NCBI GenBank assembly: GCA_025361995.1
Contig: JANYIP010000373.1
Location: 1 to 17,700 of the forward strand
Length of the DNA stretch: 17,700 nucleotides
From: Streptomycetales bacterium
GTDB taxonomy: Bacteria > Actinomycetota > Actinomycetes > Prado026
Direction: 5' to 3'
Part shown: one piece after another, positions 7,221 through 14,519 of the stretch
Layout: each line of letters begins with the position of its first letter
Numbering within the stretch: position 1 is the first letter of the stretch
Made by a program: the position numbers and the translations under genes
Notes under the pieces: model-generated
Told to the model about the DNA's origin: nothing
What the model saw: the letters and a program-made list of their open reading frames with translations, nothing else
Database searches by the model: none

Positions 7221-8493
7221 GATGCCGAACGATATCGGCAAGCCCGCGCACACCCGTCGCCGCCCGGGCGAAGAAGGCTGCGTGCCGGTCGGCCTCCCAC
7301 GCCACCGCCGCCGCGACCACGCCGAGCTCCAGGGCCGCTACCGCACCGACGCGTACGCCGTCCGGGCCGAGCTCGGACATCCGGACCGCACCCAGGGACC
7401 CGCTCGACAGCCAGGCCAGCACACCGAGCGCGAGGCCGGCGAGGACACCGCCTGCGGCGGCCTCGGCGACGGTACGGGCCGCCGTCGACGCCGGCCGGCG
7501 GGCCGCCATCAGCCCGATGACCAGGCCGGCCAGCAGCGGGACGCCGAGCGCGACCAGCGACGCGGTCGGCGCCGGTCCGGTCGCGGGCAGCGCACCCAGC
7601 ACCGGGAACGCCGGGACCGGGCCCAGCGCGATCCCCGCCGGCGCCACCGAGGTGCCGATCCCGACAGCAAAACCGGGCCCCACCGCGTACGCAGCGGCCC
7701 ACACCACGCCGGTCGGGATGCAGGCCGCCCCGAGCAGGAGCAGCACAGCCCCGCCGGACGTGCCCGGGTTCAGCGCGCGACTGAGGTCCAGGACCCGGCC
7801 GAAGTGGTCGACCATCGAGGCGAGCAGCAGCAGCGCACCGCCGCAGATCAGGGTCGCCAGCCCGGCTAGCGCACCGCGCACCACCTGCGGCACCGACTCG
7901 GGCGCCCGCCGCAGGAGCTCCGACCAGAGCTGGCCGCCGCCGACCACGCCGAGGCCGCCAGCGATCACGCTGAGCAGCGCCGCGCCGATCGCCACCGAAC
8001 CCATCCCCACACCGAGCGTCTTGTCGCTCACCAACGAGGTCACCACGCACACCGCCGCCGTGTATGCGGCAGCCATCGTTGCCGTCGCAGCCACCGCAGC
8101 CGGTACCGCCTCGACCGACGCGCGGCCGGCCCAGCGCCCCGAGCGGTAGAGCGCGACCGCCGGGATCGCCAGCAGCCCCAGCGGGAGCATGCTCAGGGAA
8201 CCAGCGGAGGTGTGCATCGTGGCGTGCTGGGCGGCGAGCCACGCGAGCACGCCGCCGCGCAGGACGTCGCCCACCGACACGCCCGGCAGCCCGTGGGTGT
8301 CCTCGTGCGGCGCCAGCAGGTACGCGAGCAGGACCGGGGAAGCAATGGCTGCCAGCCCGAGCGCACCCGCCCACACCGCCGCGAGCGCCCCGGAGACGAA
8401 CGGCGAGCGCAGCACGAGCGCGGGAGTGTCCGGCGAACTGCGTGGCCCGGTGCTCCGGGTGGCGCGCTCGAGCTGGACCGTCACGTGACGCAT
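7138..8493 (-). CDS. DUF6350 / PerM-like multi-pass membrane protein
   Basis: This 451-residue protein is almost entirely hydrophobic, with roughly ten or more Ala/Leu/Gly/Val-rich membrane segments and short polar loops such as APHEDTHGLPG and RRAPESVPQ. Composition, length and position immediately before purN match the actinobacterial DUF6350 family, some members of which are annotated as cell-division protein PerM; I did not confirm this by search. The C-terminus is a basic, cytoplasm-type tail ([19 protein letters not shown]) encoded in the 83 bases shared with purN. I chose the ATG at 8491-8493 because the 14 residues before it are Arg-rich and lack family character. It diverges from the gene at 8568 across 74 bases. 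Confidence 0.85.
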   Translation of the reverse strand: MRHVTVQLERATRSTGPRSSPDTPALVLRSPFVSGALAAVWAGALGLAAIASPVLLAYLLAPHEDTHGLPGVSVGDVLRGGVLAWLAAQHATMHTSAGSLSMLPLGLLAIPAVALYRSGRWAGRASVEAVPAAVAATATMAAAYTAAVCVVTSLVSDKTLGVGMGSVAIGAALLSVIAGGLGVVGGGQLWSELLRRAPESVPQVVRGALAGLATLICGGALLLLASMVDHFGRVLDLSRALNPGTSGGAVLLLLGAACIPTGVVWAAAYAVGPGFAVGIGTSVAPAGIALGPVPAFPVLGALPATGPAPTASLVALGVPLLAGLVIGLMAARRPASTAARTVAEAAAGGVLAGLALGVLAWLSSGSLGAVRMSELGPDGVRVGAVAALELGVVAAAVAWEADRHAAFFARAATGVRGLADIVRHRGRPRSTPRRARLWRRQQPGGPAGGDS

Positions 8494-8567
8494 CGTCGCA
8501 AACCGGGCAGGGCGAAGTCGGGAGCCGCGCCGCATGGCACCCTGGGCGGCATGACAGGTTGCTCGCT

Positions 8568-9194
8568 ATGACCGACGCCCGCAGGCTCCGGATCGTCGCC
8601 GTGGCCGCCGGAGTTGTGCTTGCCCTGGTCCTCGCCTGGATCCTCGGCCGGGCCACCCGCCCCGCTGACAGCTCGGCGTCGCCGGTCATCTCCAGCAGCC
8701 CGCTGCCCTCGGTCAGCGTTGCGCCGACGCCGACGCCCACCCCGACCCCGGTGAAGCCGAGCCCGAGCAACGTCGTCACGCCCAGCACCTCGAGCACGCC
8801 GCGCTCAGCCGTCGAGGCCGGCCTCACGAAGGACTTCGGGTACGCCAAGTCGGCCAAGACCGTCGGCGGGTACGTCCATGTCAGCTTCGACCGGGCCATC
8901 CTCTTCACCGGTGCCGCCGCCAACTCGTACGCCGCTGGGCATGGCATGGCGACGCCGGTGCCCAACGACTACGTCGTCGTCAACGACAGCCACAAGCTGC
9001 GGGACCTCGTCCTGTCACCCACCGTGACCATCACCGGGAACGTCCTCCTGGGAGGCACCAGCACCGGGGACCCGGTCCCCGTCACGCTGGCCACGTTCCT
9101 GGTCAAGCTCAAGGCCAACCCGGACATCCCGGTGCACGTCACCTTCGACAGCCAGCTCCTGGTCACGACGATCAGCGAACAGTTCTTCCCCTGA
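8568..9194 (+). CDS. N-terminally anchored or secreted protein, unknown function
   Basis: I do not recognise the family. The 208-residue product has a basic N-terminus (DARRLR) and one hydrophobic segment at about 8-27 (IVAVAAGVVLALVLAWILG), with no cysteine lipobox, so it is a signal anchor or signal peptide. A Ser/Pro/Thr-rich linker follows (about 35-80) with a tandem Thr-Pro run at 53-61. The remaining ~125 residues form a probable extracellular domain rich in beta-type sequence: GGYVHVSFDRAILFTG, NDYVVVNDSHKLRDLVLS, and VHVTFDSQLLVTTISEQF. The ATG at 8568-8570 is chosen as the first codon before the anchor; no good ribosome-binding site precedes it. It faces sucD tail to tail and diverges from the DUF6350 gene. 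Confidence 0.85.
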   Translation: MTDARRLRIVAVAAGVVLALVLAWILGRATRPADSSASPVISSSPLPSVSVAPTPTPTPTPVKPSPSNVVTPSTSSTPRSAVEAGLTKDFGYAKSAKTVGGYVHVSFDRAILFTGAAANSYAAGHGMATPVPNDYVVVNDSHKLRDLVLSPTVTITGNVLLGGTSTGDPVPVTLATFLVKLKANPDIPVHVTFDSQLLVTTISEQFFP

Positions 9195-9201
9195 ACTGCT
9201 T

Positions 9202-9238
9202 CTCTGACTCCACCCACCGCGACCCCCGCGGGTCAGAG
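9202..9238. terminator. possible bidirectional terminator hairpin
   Basis: Positions 9202-9210 and 9230-9238 can pair over nine bases (CTCTGACTC with GGGTCAGAG, one G-T wobble) around a 19-base loop. The structure lies between the convergent 8568 gene and sucD and includes the sucD stop codon. An alternative stem, GACCC/GGGTC at 9221-9234, overlaps it. Neither is followed by a T-run, so termination is an inference from position. Confidence 0.35.
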
Positions 9239-10120
9239 CGAGGCGACGACCTCCCGCAGGAGGCGGGCGGTCTCCGACGGCGTCTTGCCCACCCGTACGC
9301 CGACCGCCTCGAGCGCTTCCTGCTTGGCCGCTGCCGTACCCGACGAGCCGGACACGATCGCGCCCGCGTGCCCCATCGTCTTCCCCTCCGGAGCGGTGAA
9401 CCCGGCGACGTAGCCGACGACCGGCTTCGTCACGTGCGACCCGATGTACGCCGCAGCCCGCTCCTCGGCGTCGCCGCCGATCTCGCCGATCATCACGATC
9501 GCGTCGGTCTCGGAGTCGTCCTGGAACGCGGCCAGGCAGTCGATGTGCGTCGTCCCGATGATCGGATCCCCGCCGATGCCCACGGCGGTCGAGAAGCCGA
9601 GGTCGCGCAGCTCGTACATCATCTGGTACGTCAAGGTGCCGGACTTCGACACCAGCCCGATCCGCCCGGCGCCCGCGATCGTGCCGGGGATGATGCCCGC
9701 GTTGGACTTGCCGGGGCTGATCAGGCCGGGGCAGTTCGGGCCGATCAGCCGGGTGGTGCCGGCGTTGACCGCGTACTGGAAGAACTCGGCCGTGTCGCGC
9801 ACCGGGATCCCCTCGGTGATGACCACGCACAGCGGCACGCCTGCGTCGATCGTCTCGAGCACCGCGGCCTTGGCGAACCGCGGGGGTACGAAGACGACGG
9901 ACACGTCGGCGCCGGTCGCCGCCACCGCCTCGCCGACTGATCCGTACACCGGCACCGTGACCCCGCCGCCGGCGTCGACGGAGGCGCCGCCCTTGCCCGG
10001 CGTCACGCCCGCCACGATCGACGCCCCGGACGCGACCATGCGCCGGGCGTGCTTGGTGCCCTCGGAGCCGGTGATGCCCTGGACGAGGATCCGCGAGTCA
10101 GCGGTGAGGAAGATCGCCAT
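9233..10120 (-). CDS. sucD: succinyl-CoA synthetase, alpha subunit
   Basis: The alpha subunit carries the phosphorylated histidine and the CoA site of the enzyme that converts succinyl-CoA to succinate with ATP or GTP formation in the TCA cycle. The 295-residue length is normal. Visible motifs are the N-terminal CoA-binding [16 protein letters not shown], the GVTPGKGG loop, [21 protein letters not shown], and the active-site His251 in [16 protein letters not shown]. The ATG at 10118-10120 begins the conserved [15 protein letters not shown]. It follows sucC after 18 bases, consistent with one transcript and a 1:1 complex. It is convergent with the unknown secreted-protein gene. Confidence 0.97.
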   Translation of the reverse strand: MAIFLTADSRILVQGITGSEGTKHARRMVASGASIVAGVTPGKGGASVDAGGGVTVPVYGSVGEAVAATGADVSVVFVPPRFAKAAVLETIDAGVPLCVVITEGIPVRDTAEFFQYAVNAGTTRLIGPNCPGLISPGKSNAGIIPGTIAGAGRIGLVSKSGTLTYQMMYELRDLGFSTAVGIGGDPIIGTTHIDCLAAFQDDSETDAIVMIGEIGGDAEERAAAYIGSHVTKPVVGYVAGFTAPEGKTMGHAGAIVSGSSGTAAAKQEALEAVGVRVGKTPSETARLLREVVASL

Positions 10121-10138
10121 GGTTGCTGGTCCCGTTCG

Positions 10139-11314
10139 CTAGTTCGCCGCAGCGAGCTCGGCCACCCTGCGGGCCGCACCGTCCATCGTGTCCACGAGCT
10201 CGGCGAGCTCGTGCGCCGCCTCGGCGAGGATCCGCCGGCCTTCGTCTGCGTTGTTGCCGTCCAGTCGGACCACCAGCGGCTTGGTGAGCGGCTCGCCCAT
10301 GCCCGCGAGCAGGTCCAGCGCCTGGACGATCCCGTTCGCCACCGCGTCGCAGGCCGTGATACCTCCGAACACGTTGACGAACACCGACTTCACCTCGGGG
10401 TCCGACAAGATGATCTCCAGCCCGTCGGCCATCACCTGCGCCGACGCCCCGCCGCCGATGTCGAGGAAGTTCGCCGGCTTGACCCCGCCGAACTCCTCCC
10501 CCGCGTACGCCACGACGTCCAGCGTGCTCATCACCAGCCCGGCGCCATTGCCGATGATGCCGACGGCGCCGTGCAGCTTGACGTAGTTGAGGTCCTTATC
10601 CTTGGCCCGCTGCTCGAGCGGGTCCGCGGCGTCGCGGTCGACCAGGTCGGCGTGCCCCGGGTGCCGGAAGCCGGCGTTCTCGTCCAGCGTCACCTTGCCG
10701 TCCAGCGCGACCACCCGACCGTCCGGCGTCTTCACCAGCGGGTTGACCTCGACCAGGGTCGCGTCCTCCTCGGTGAACACCGTCCACAGCTGCTGCAGGA
10801 TCGCGACGACCTGGTCGCGCACGTCCGGCCCGAAGCCGGCCGCGTCCGCGATCTCCGCGGCCTTCGCCGCATCGACGCCGACCAGCGCGTCGATCCCGAC
10901 CTTGGCCAGCGCCTCGGGCCGTTCGACGGCCAGCTGCTCGATCTCCATGCCGCCCTCGACCGACGCCATCGCCAGGTACGTACGGTTCGAACGGTCCAGC
11001 AGGAAGGAGACGTAGTACTCCGTCTCGATGTCGCTGGCCGTCGCGATGAGCACCCGGTGGACCGTGTGGCCCTTGATGTCCATGCCGAGGATGTCGCGCG
11101 CCCGGGCCTGCGCCTCGTCCGGCGTCGAGGCCAGCTTCACGCCGCCGGCCTTCCCGCGCCCGCCGGTCTTGACCTGTGCCTTCACCACGACCGCCCCGCC
11201 GAGACGGGCAGCGATCTCGCGCGCTTGCTCCGGCGTCGCCGCGACCTCTCCCGGCAGCGTCGGCACCCCGTGTGCGGCGAACAGGTCCTTGGCTTGGTAC
11301 TCGAAGAGATCCAC
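10139..11314 (-). CDS. sucC: succinyl-CoA synthetase, beta subunit (ADP-forming type)
   Basis: The beta subunit binds the nucleotide and completes the succinyl-CoA synthetase active site. The 391-residue protein starts with the family signature [17 protein letters not shown], followed by the ATP-grasp region ([30 protein letters not shown]) over about residues 1-240. The C-terminal ligase domain contains [20 protein letters not shown] and VNVFGGIT. The GTG at 11312-11314 is the start, with GGAG six bases upstream; the frame stays open to 11995 but that extension is Arg-rich and overlaps the neighbouring gene, so it is spurious. The 83-base gap before it, after the IcmB-like gene, contains a TACGCT -10-like sequence (minus strand, 11376-11381), so sucC may have its own promoter. 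Confidence 0.97.
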   Translation of the reverse strand: MDLFEYQAKDLFAAHGVPTLPGEVAATPEQAREIAARLGGAVVVKAQVKTGGRGKAGGVKLASTPDEAQARARDILGMDIKGHTVHRVLIATASDIETEYYVSFLLDRSNRTYLAMASVEGGMEIEQLAVERPEALAKVGIDALVGVDAAKAAEIADAAGFGPDVRDQVVAILQQLWTVFTEEDATLVEVNPLVKTPDGRVVALDGKVTLDENAGFRHPGHADLVDRDAADPLEQRAKDKDLNYVKLHGAVGIIGNGAGLVMSTLDVVAYAGEEFGGVKPANFLDIGGGASAQVMADGLEIILSDPEVKSVFVNVFGGITACDAVANGIVQALDLLAGMGEPLTKPLVVRLDGNNADEGRRILAEAAHELAELVDTMDGAARRVAELAAAN

Positions 11315-11397
11315 CGGCGCTCCGTCAGAGTTCGAAACCGTGCCGGCAGGCCTCGCGACCCGCGGCTCTTGGCGCAGCGTAGACCGGCTGACCAAGA

Positions 11398-11805
11398 TCA
11401 ACCCGCGCGGGTCCCGACGTTCGCGCGTACCCAGTCGACGATCGACACCATGGTCGTCCCGGGCGTGAACACCATGGCAACGCCGAGGCCTTCGAGCTCG
11501 GTGATGTCGTCGGCCGGGATGATCCCGCCGCCGAACACGACGATGTCGTCCGCACCGCGAGCCCGCAGCAGGTCCAGCACCCGGGCGAAGAGCGTCAGGT
11601 GCGCGCCGGACAGCACCGACAGGCCGATCGCGTCCGCATCCTCCTGGATCGCCGTCTCGACGATCTGCTCCGGTGTCTGGTGCAGGCCGGTGTAGATGAC
11701 CTCGAACCCGGCGTCGCGCAAGGCCCGGGCGACCACCTTGGCCCCTCGGTCGTGCCCGTCGAGCCCCGGCTTGGCGACCACGACCCGGATCCGGTTCTCG
11801 CTCAT
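11398..11805 (-). CDS. cobalamin-binding small subunit of an acyl-CoA mutase (IcmB-like)
   Basis: This 135-residue stand-alone domain binds adenosylcobalamin for a radical acyl-CoA mutase. The base-off/His-on motif DxHxxG is Asp16-Gly17-His18-Asp19-Arg20-Gly21 ([12 protein letters not shown]), followed by the SxL motif in [10 protein letters not shown] and the glycine-rich VFGGGIIP. The length and near-identical motifs match IcmB, the ~136-residue subunit of streptomycete isobutyryl-CoA mutase, but the same domain forms the C-terminus of methylmalonyl-CoA mutase. The catalytic large subunit is not in the window, so the substrate is unresolved. The ATG at 11803-11805 has a strong GGAGGT site. 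The position just before sucCD would suit a mutase producing succinyl-CoA; this is inference. Confidence 0.93.
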   Translation of the reverse strand: MSENRIRVVVAKPGLDGHDRGAKVVARALRDAGFEVIYTGLHQTPEQIVETAIQEDADAIGLSVLSGAHLTLFARVLDLLRARGADDIVVFGGGIIPADDITELEGLGVAMVFTPGTTMVSIVDWVRANVGTRAG

Positions 11806-11822
11806 CGGTACCTCCGGGTCGG

Positions 11823-11828
11823 AGCCTA
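11823..11828 (-). promoter_or_regulatory. TAGGCT -10-like hexamer upstream of the IcmB-like gene
   Basis: Minus-strand TAGGCT fits the actinobacterial -10 consensus (TAnnnT). A start point about seven bases downstream would give a ~10-base leader containing the GGAGGT ribosome-binding site. No convincing -35 hexamer is visible at the right spacing. Confidence 0.35.
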
Positions 11829-11954
11829 GCCAAGGCGCACCCGCGCGTTTCGACCACCCAGCCCGCCCGACTCAGGCGATACTCGTTCGACAGGGCCAAA
11901 TGCCGCTCTGGCTGACCCCAGTCCACTTGCCGACCCACACTCCGAGCGGGGGCG

Positions 11955-12863
11955 ATGCGCATGGATCCATTGCGCCGTGCCCGCGACGTCGCCACGCTCG
12001 CCTCACGGACCGCCCGCGCCGCGGCCGTCGAGCTCGCCTGGATCGGCGCACACGTCGTCCTCTACCCCCTCGGTGTGCTCGAGGAGAAGGCCCGGCCCGA
12101 GTCCGACCGCTACTCACTGCACAACCTGCCGCCGAACCAGCGCGGCTTGTTCATTGGCGACGTCGAAGCCGCCGGCACCCCGATCGTGCTCATCCACGGC
12201 GTCGTGGACAACCGGTCCATCTTCACCGTTCTGCGCCGCGGCCTGCGCCGCCGCGGCTTCGGCCGCGTGCAGGGACTCAACTACAGCCCGCTCACCGACG
12301 ACGTGCGGGATGTCGCCGGCCGCCTCGCCGAGACCGTCGAGGCCCTCTGCGCTGAGACTGGGTACGAGCGCGTCCACCTCATCGGGCACTCCATGGGCGG
12401 GCTCGTCGCGCGCTACTACGTCCAGTGCATGGACGGCGACCAGCGGGTGCACACCCTCGTCACCCTCGGGACCCCCCACAGCGGTACATACGCGGCCCGG
12501 CTCGTCCCGCACCCGGTCGCTCGCCAGCTGCGCCCCGGCAGCGACATCATCGCCGAGCTCGCCATGCCCGCACCGGGCTGCCGGACCCGCTTCGTCGCCT
12601 TCTGGTCCGACCTCGACCAGATGATCATCCCGTCCGGCTCCGCCCGGCTCGAGCACCCCGATCTGGCCGCCCGCAACGTCTTCGTCCGCGGCGTCGGTCA
12701 CCTCTCGCTGCCCATCGACGGCCGCGTCGTGCACGAGATCGGCTCCACCCTCGCCCACCTCGACCCCGACGGGCGAACCGTCACCGCGGCTGTGTCGCCC
12801 ATCGACAGCGGCCTCCGTCCGGCCCGGCGCCCGCGCGGTTCCGCCGCCGCCGCCGAGCAGTGA
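11955..12863 (+). CDS. alpha/beta hydrolase, lipase-like
   Basis: This 302-residue protein is a serine hydrolase of the bacterial triacylglycerol-lipase/esterase type. The oxyanion-hole strand is [10 protein letters not shown] (about 77-86), the nucleophile elbow is GHSMGG with Ser146, and the family motif LGTPHSGT follows at about 171-178. Likely acid and base are Asp221 ([10 protein letters not shown]) and His249 (GVGHLSLP). An N-terminal amphipathic or weakly hydrophobic segment (about 20-40, [17 protein letters not shown]) could associate with the membrane, but there is no clear cleavable signal peptide. The C-terminal ~25 residues are an Arg/Ala-rich tail. ATG codons at 11955 and 11961 are both possible. 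The substrate is unknown. A lipoprotein gene follows on the same strand. Confidence 0.9.
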   Translation: MRMDPLRRARDVATLASRTARAAAVELAWIGAHVVLYPLGVLEEKARPESDRYSLHNLPPNQRGLFIGDVEAAGTPIVLIHGVVDNRSIFTVLRRGLRRRGFGRVQGLNYSPLTDDVRDVAGRLAETVEALCAETGYERVHLIGHSMGGLVARYYVQCMDGDQRVHTLVTLGTPHSGTYAARLVPHPVARQLRPGSDIIAELAMPAPGCRTRFVAFWSDLDQMIIPSGSARLEHPDLAARNVFVRGVGHLSLPIDGRVVHEIGSTLAHLDPDGRTVTAAVSPIDSGLRPARRPRGSAAAAEQ

Positions 12864-12937
12864 CGGCCGCAGTGACCCAGCCGACGACGCCGCCCGAGGT
12901 GGTCAAGGAATCCCGCCAGCCCGCCGAGGAAACGACC

Positions 12938-13528
12938 ATGGGACATGTCAGGTCCGCCCGCTCGGTGCTGCTCGCCGTCGCCGGCACCGTGCTCGTGGCC
13001 GGCTGCAGCAGCTCCTCGGGATCAGCGACTCCCAGCGCCAGCGACGCGCCGCTGGGTACGCCCAGCCCCGCCAACCCCTCGCTCGCGGCGGCGCTGCTCA
13101 CGCCGAAGGATCTGCCGACCGGGTGGAAGTACATCCTCTTCAACGGTCCGGACGCGCTCGACCCGCACAGCTGCGACACCGGCGCCGCCGCCGCGGCCAA
13201 GGTCGGCTTGCAGTCCGGCGCGCACGTCGTGGTCGAGGACGGCACCCTGTTCGACACCACCGACCACGCCTCCGCGTTCATCAAGCGCGAGGCCAAGGGC
13301 GCTGACTGTGCCCGCGCCGCCACCGCTTCGCCGGCTGCCCAGACCGATCTCGGCCTCGCGCCGGTGGGCGACGAGTCGTACAGCTTCAAGAGCCAGGGGA
13401 GCACCTGCGACCAGCTCGTCCTCATCAGGAAGGCAGTGGTCGTCGTCGAGGTCGTGACGCCCTGCGCCGAGACTTCAGCCGACGTGTCCACCTTTGTCGC
13501 GGCGGCCGTCAAAGCCCTCGCCGGCTGA
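12938..13528 (+). CDS. small secreted lipoprotein, possibly of the sensor-domain type
   Basis: The 196-residue product begins with a signal peptide, VRSAR then a hydrophobic core and the lipobox LVAGC, so Cys23 should be lipidated and the protein exported to the outer face of the membrane. A Ser/Pro/Thr linker (24-48) precedes the domain starting LLTPKDLPTGW. Four further cysteines (79, 124, 157, 176) could form two disulfides. This layout recalls the extracellular sensor-domain lipoproteins of mycobacteria related to the PknH sensor, but that is a resemblance, not an assignment. The ATG at 12938-12940 has GAGGA seven bases upstream. An in-frame GTG at 12860 overlaps the hydrolase stop (GTGA) but would bury the signal peptide behind 26 residues, so I reject it. 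Confidence 0.88.
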   Translation: MGHVRSARSVLLAVAGTVLVAGCSSSSGSATPSASDAPLGTPSPANPSLAAALLTPKDLPTGWKYILFNGPDALDPHSCDTGAAAAAKVGLQSGAHVVVEDGTLFDTTDHASAFIKREAKGADCARAATASPAAQTDLGLAPVGDESYSFKSQGSTCDQLVLIRKAVVVVEVVTPCAETSADVSTFVAAAVKALAG

Positions 13529-13531
13529 GTG

Positions 13532-13572
13532 GCGGGTGACCACCCAGTGGCGGCGCTTCCTCGGTGACCCGC
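13532..13572. terminator. possible terminator hairpin after the lipoprotein gene
   Basis: GCGGGTGACC at 13532-13541 and GGTGACCCGC at 13563-13572 are inverted with nine of ten pairs matching, around a 21-base loop, directly after the lipoprotein stop. A smaller GGGT/ACCC stem lies inside the left arm. No T-run follows, and the next ATG is only 14 bases beyond, so it could instead affect expression of the phosphotransferase. Confidence 0.3.
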
Positions 13573-13585
13573 AGACTCCGGGGCC

Positions 13586-14410
13586 ATGATGGACGGCGTG
13601 GACGAGGAGATCCTGCGCGGCGGCGTAGCCAACGCTGGCGCCGTCGTCCGCACCGGCGACGAAGTCTTGAGGCCCGCGAACCCGCACACGCCGACCATCC
13701 ACGCGTTTCTCGGGGCGCTGCGCTCTGTCGGCTTCGACGGTGCTCCCAAGCCTGTCGGAGTTGACCCGGACGGTCGCGAAAGGCTCGGGTTCATCCGCGG
13801 CGACGTGCCGTTGACGCCGTACCCGGAGTGGGCTCAGACGAACGCTGCGCTTGCTTCGGTGGTACGGCTTGTCCGCCGTTTCCACGCGGCCAGCGCGCAG
13901 TGCGCGGCCGGCCCGGGACAGGCTTGGAGCGACGAGCTCGTAGATCCGAAGGCCGGCTCCGGTGCGGGCACCATCGTGTGCCACAACGACGTCTGCCTCG
14001 AGAACGTCGTCTTCCGCGAGGGCGAGGCCGTGGCCCTCCTCGACTTCGACTTCGCCGCACCCGGCCGCCCGCTGTACGACTTGGCGCAGCTCGCGCGCAT
14101 GTGCGTGCCCGTCGACGACCCGCTCTCGGCCAGTCGCAGCGGGTGGGCTCCCGTGGACGTGGCCGGGCGTCTGCGCCTGGTCGCCGACGAGTACGGCCTC
14201 ACGGTGGCCGACCGGACCGAGTTCTTCTCGATCCTCGAAGCCTCCATCGAGCGCGGCGGGGAGTTCGTACGTCGCCATGCCGAGGCCGGCCAGCCAGCGT
14301 TCGTCGAGATGTGGAACGCGATGGGCGGCATGGAACGCTTCGACCGCCGCCGCGACTGGTTCCGCGCTCACCGAGACGGGCTGCGTACCTGCGTACAGCT
14401 CGACCACTGA
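13586..14410 (+). CDS. APH-family phosphotransferase (aminoglycoside/choline-kinase fold)
   Basis: This 274-residue protein has the protein-kinase-like fold of small-molecule kinases. The Brenner motif HxDxxxxN is His133-Asn134-Asp135 through Asn140 (VCHNDVCLENVVF), giving the catalytic Asp135 and metal-binding Asn140; the metal Asp153 is in LLDFDFAAPG, followed by LYDLAQLAR. The N-terminal lobe (1-80) has VVRTGDEVLRPAN and GFIRGDVPL. It would phosphorylate a hydroxyl of an unknown cytoplasmic substrate. Sequence alone gives no basis to call it an antibiotic-resistance gene. Two adjacent ATGs (13586, 13589) and a GTG at 13598 are possible starts; the ribosome-binding site is weak. Confidence 0.9.
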   Translation: MMDGVDEEILRGGVANAGAVVRTGDEVLRPANPHTPTIHAFLGALRSVGFDGAPKPVGVDPDGRERLGFIRGDVPLTPYPEWAQTNAALASVVRLVRRFHAASAQCAAGPGQAWSDELVDPKAGSGAGTIVCHNDVCLENVVFREGEAVALLDFDFAAPGRPLYDLAQLARMCVPVDDPLSASRSGWAPVDVAGRLRLVADEYGLTVADRTEFFSILEASIERGGEFVRRHAEAGQPAFVEMWNAMGGMERFDRRRDWFRAHRDGLRTCVQLDH

Positions 14411-14519
14411 CCGGCCTGCTTGGCCTAGTGGCAGCGGGCTTGCAGGATCACGAGCTGGAAGCCGTGGTCGGTGAAGACGAGCAGCGCTGCCTTACCGCGC
14501 TTCGGAGGTGGGAGTTGGG

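Noticed and set aside
6992..8965. 657-codon minus-strand open frame across purN and the DUF6350 gene
   Set aside because: Arg/Ala/Gly-rich translation without domain character; it spans two better-supported genes in other frames and crosses the start of the divergent plus-strand gene.
11315..11995. N-terminal extension of the sucC frame
   Set aside because: The frame lacks a stop but the extension is Arg/Gly-rich, covers the IcmB-like gene in another frame, and the family N-terminus begins at the GTG at 11314 with a ribosome-binding site.
13586..14410. Antibiotic-resistance kinase call for the phosphotransferase
   Set aside because: Only the generic HxDxxxxN and DFD motifs of the fold are visible; these are shared with choline, homoserine and many other small-molecule kinases.
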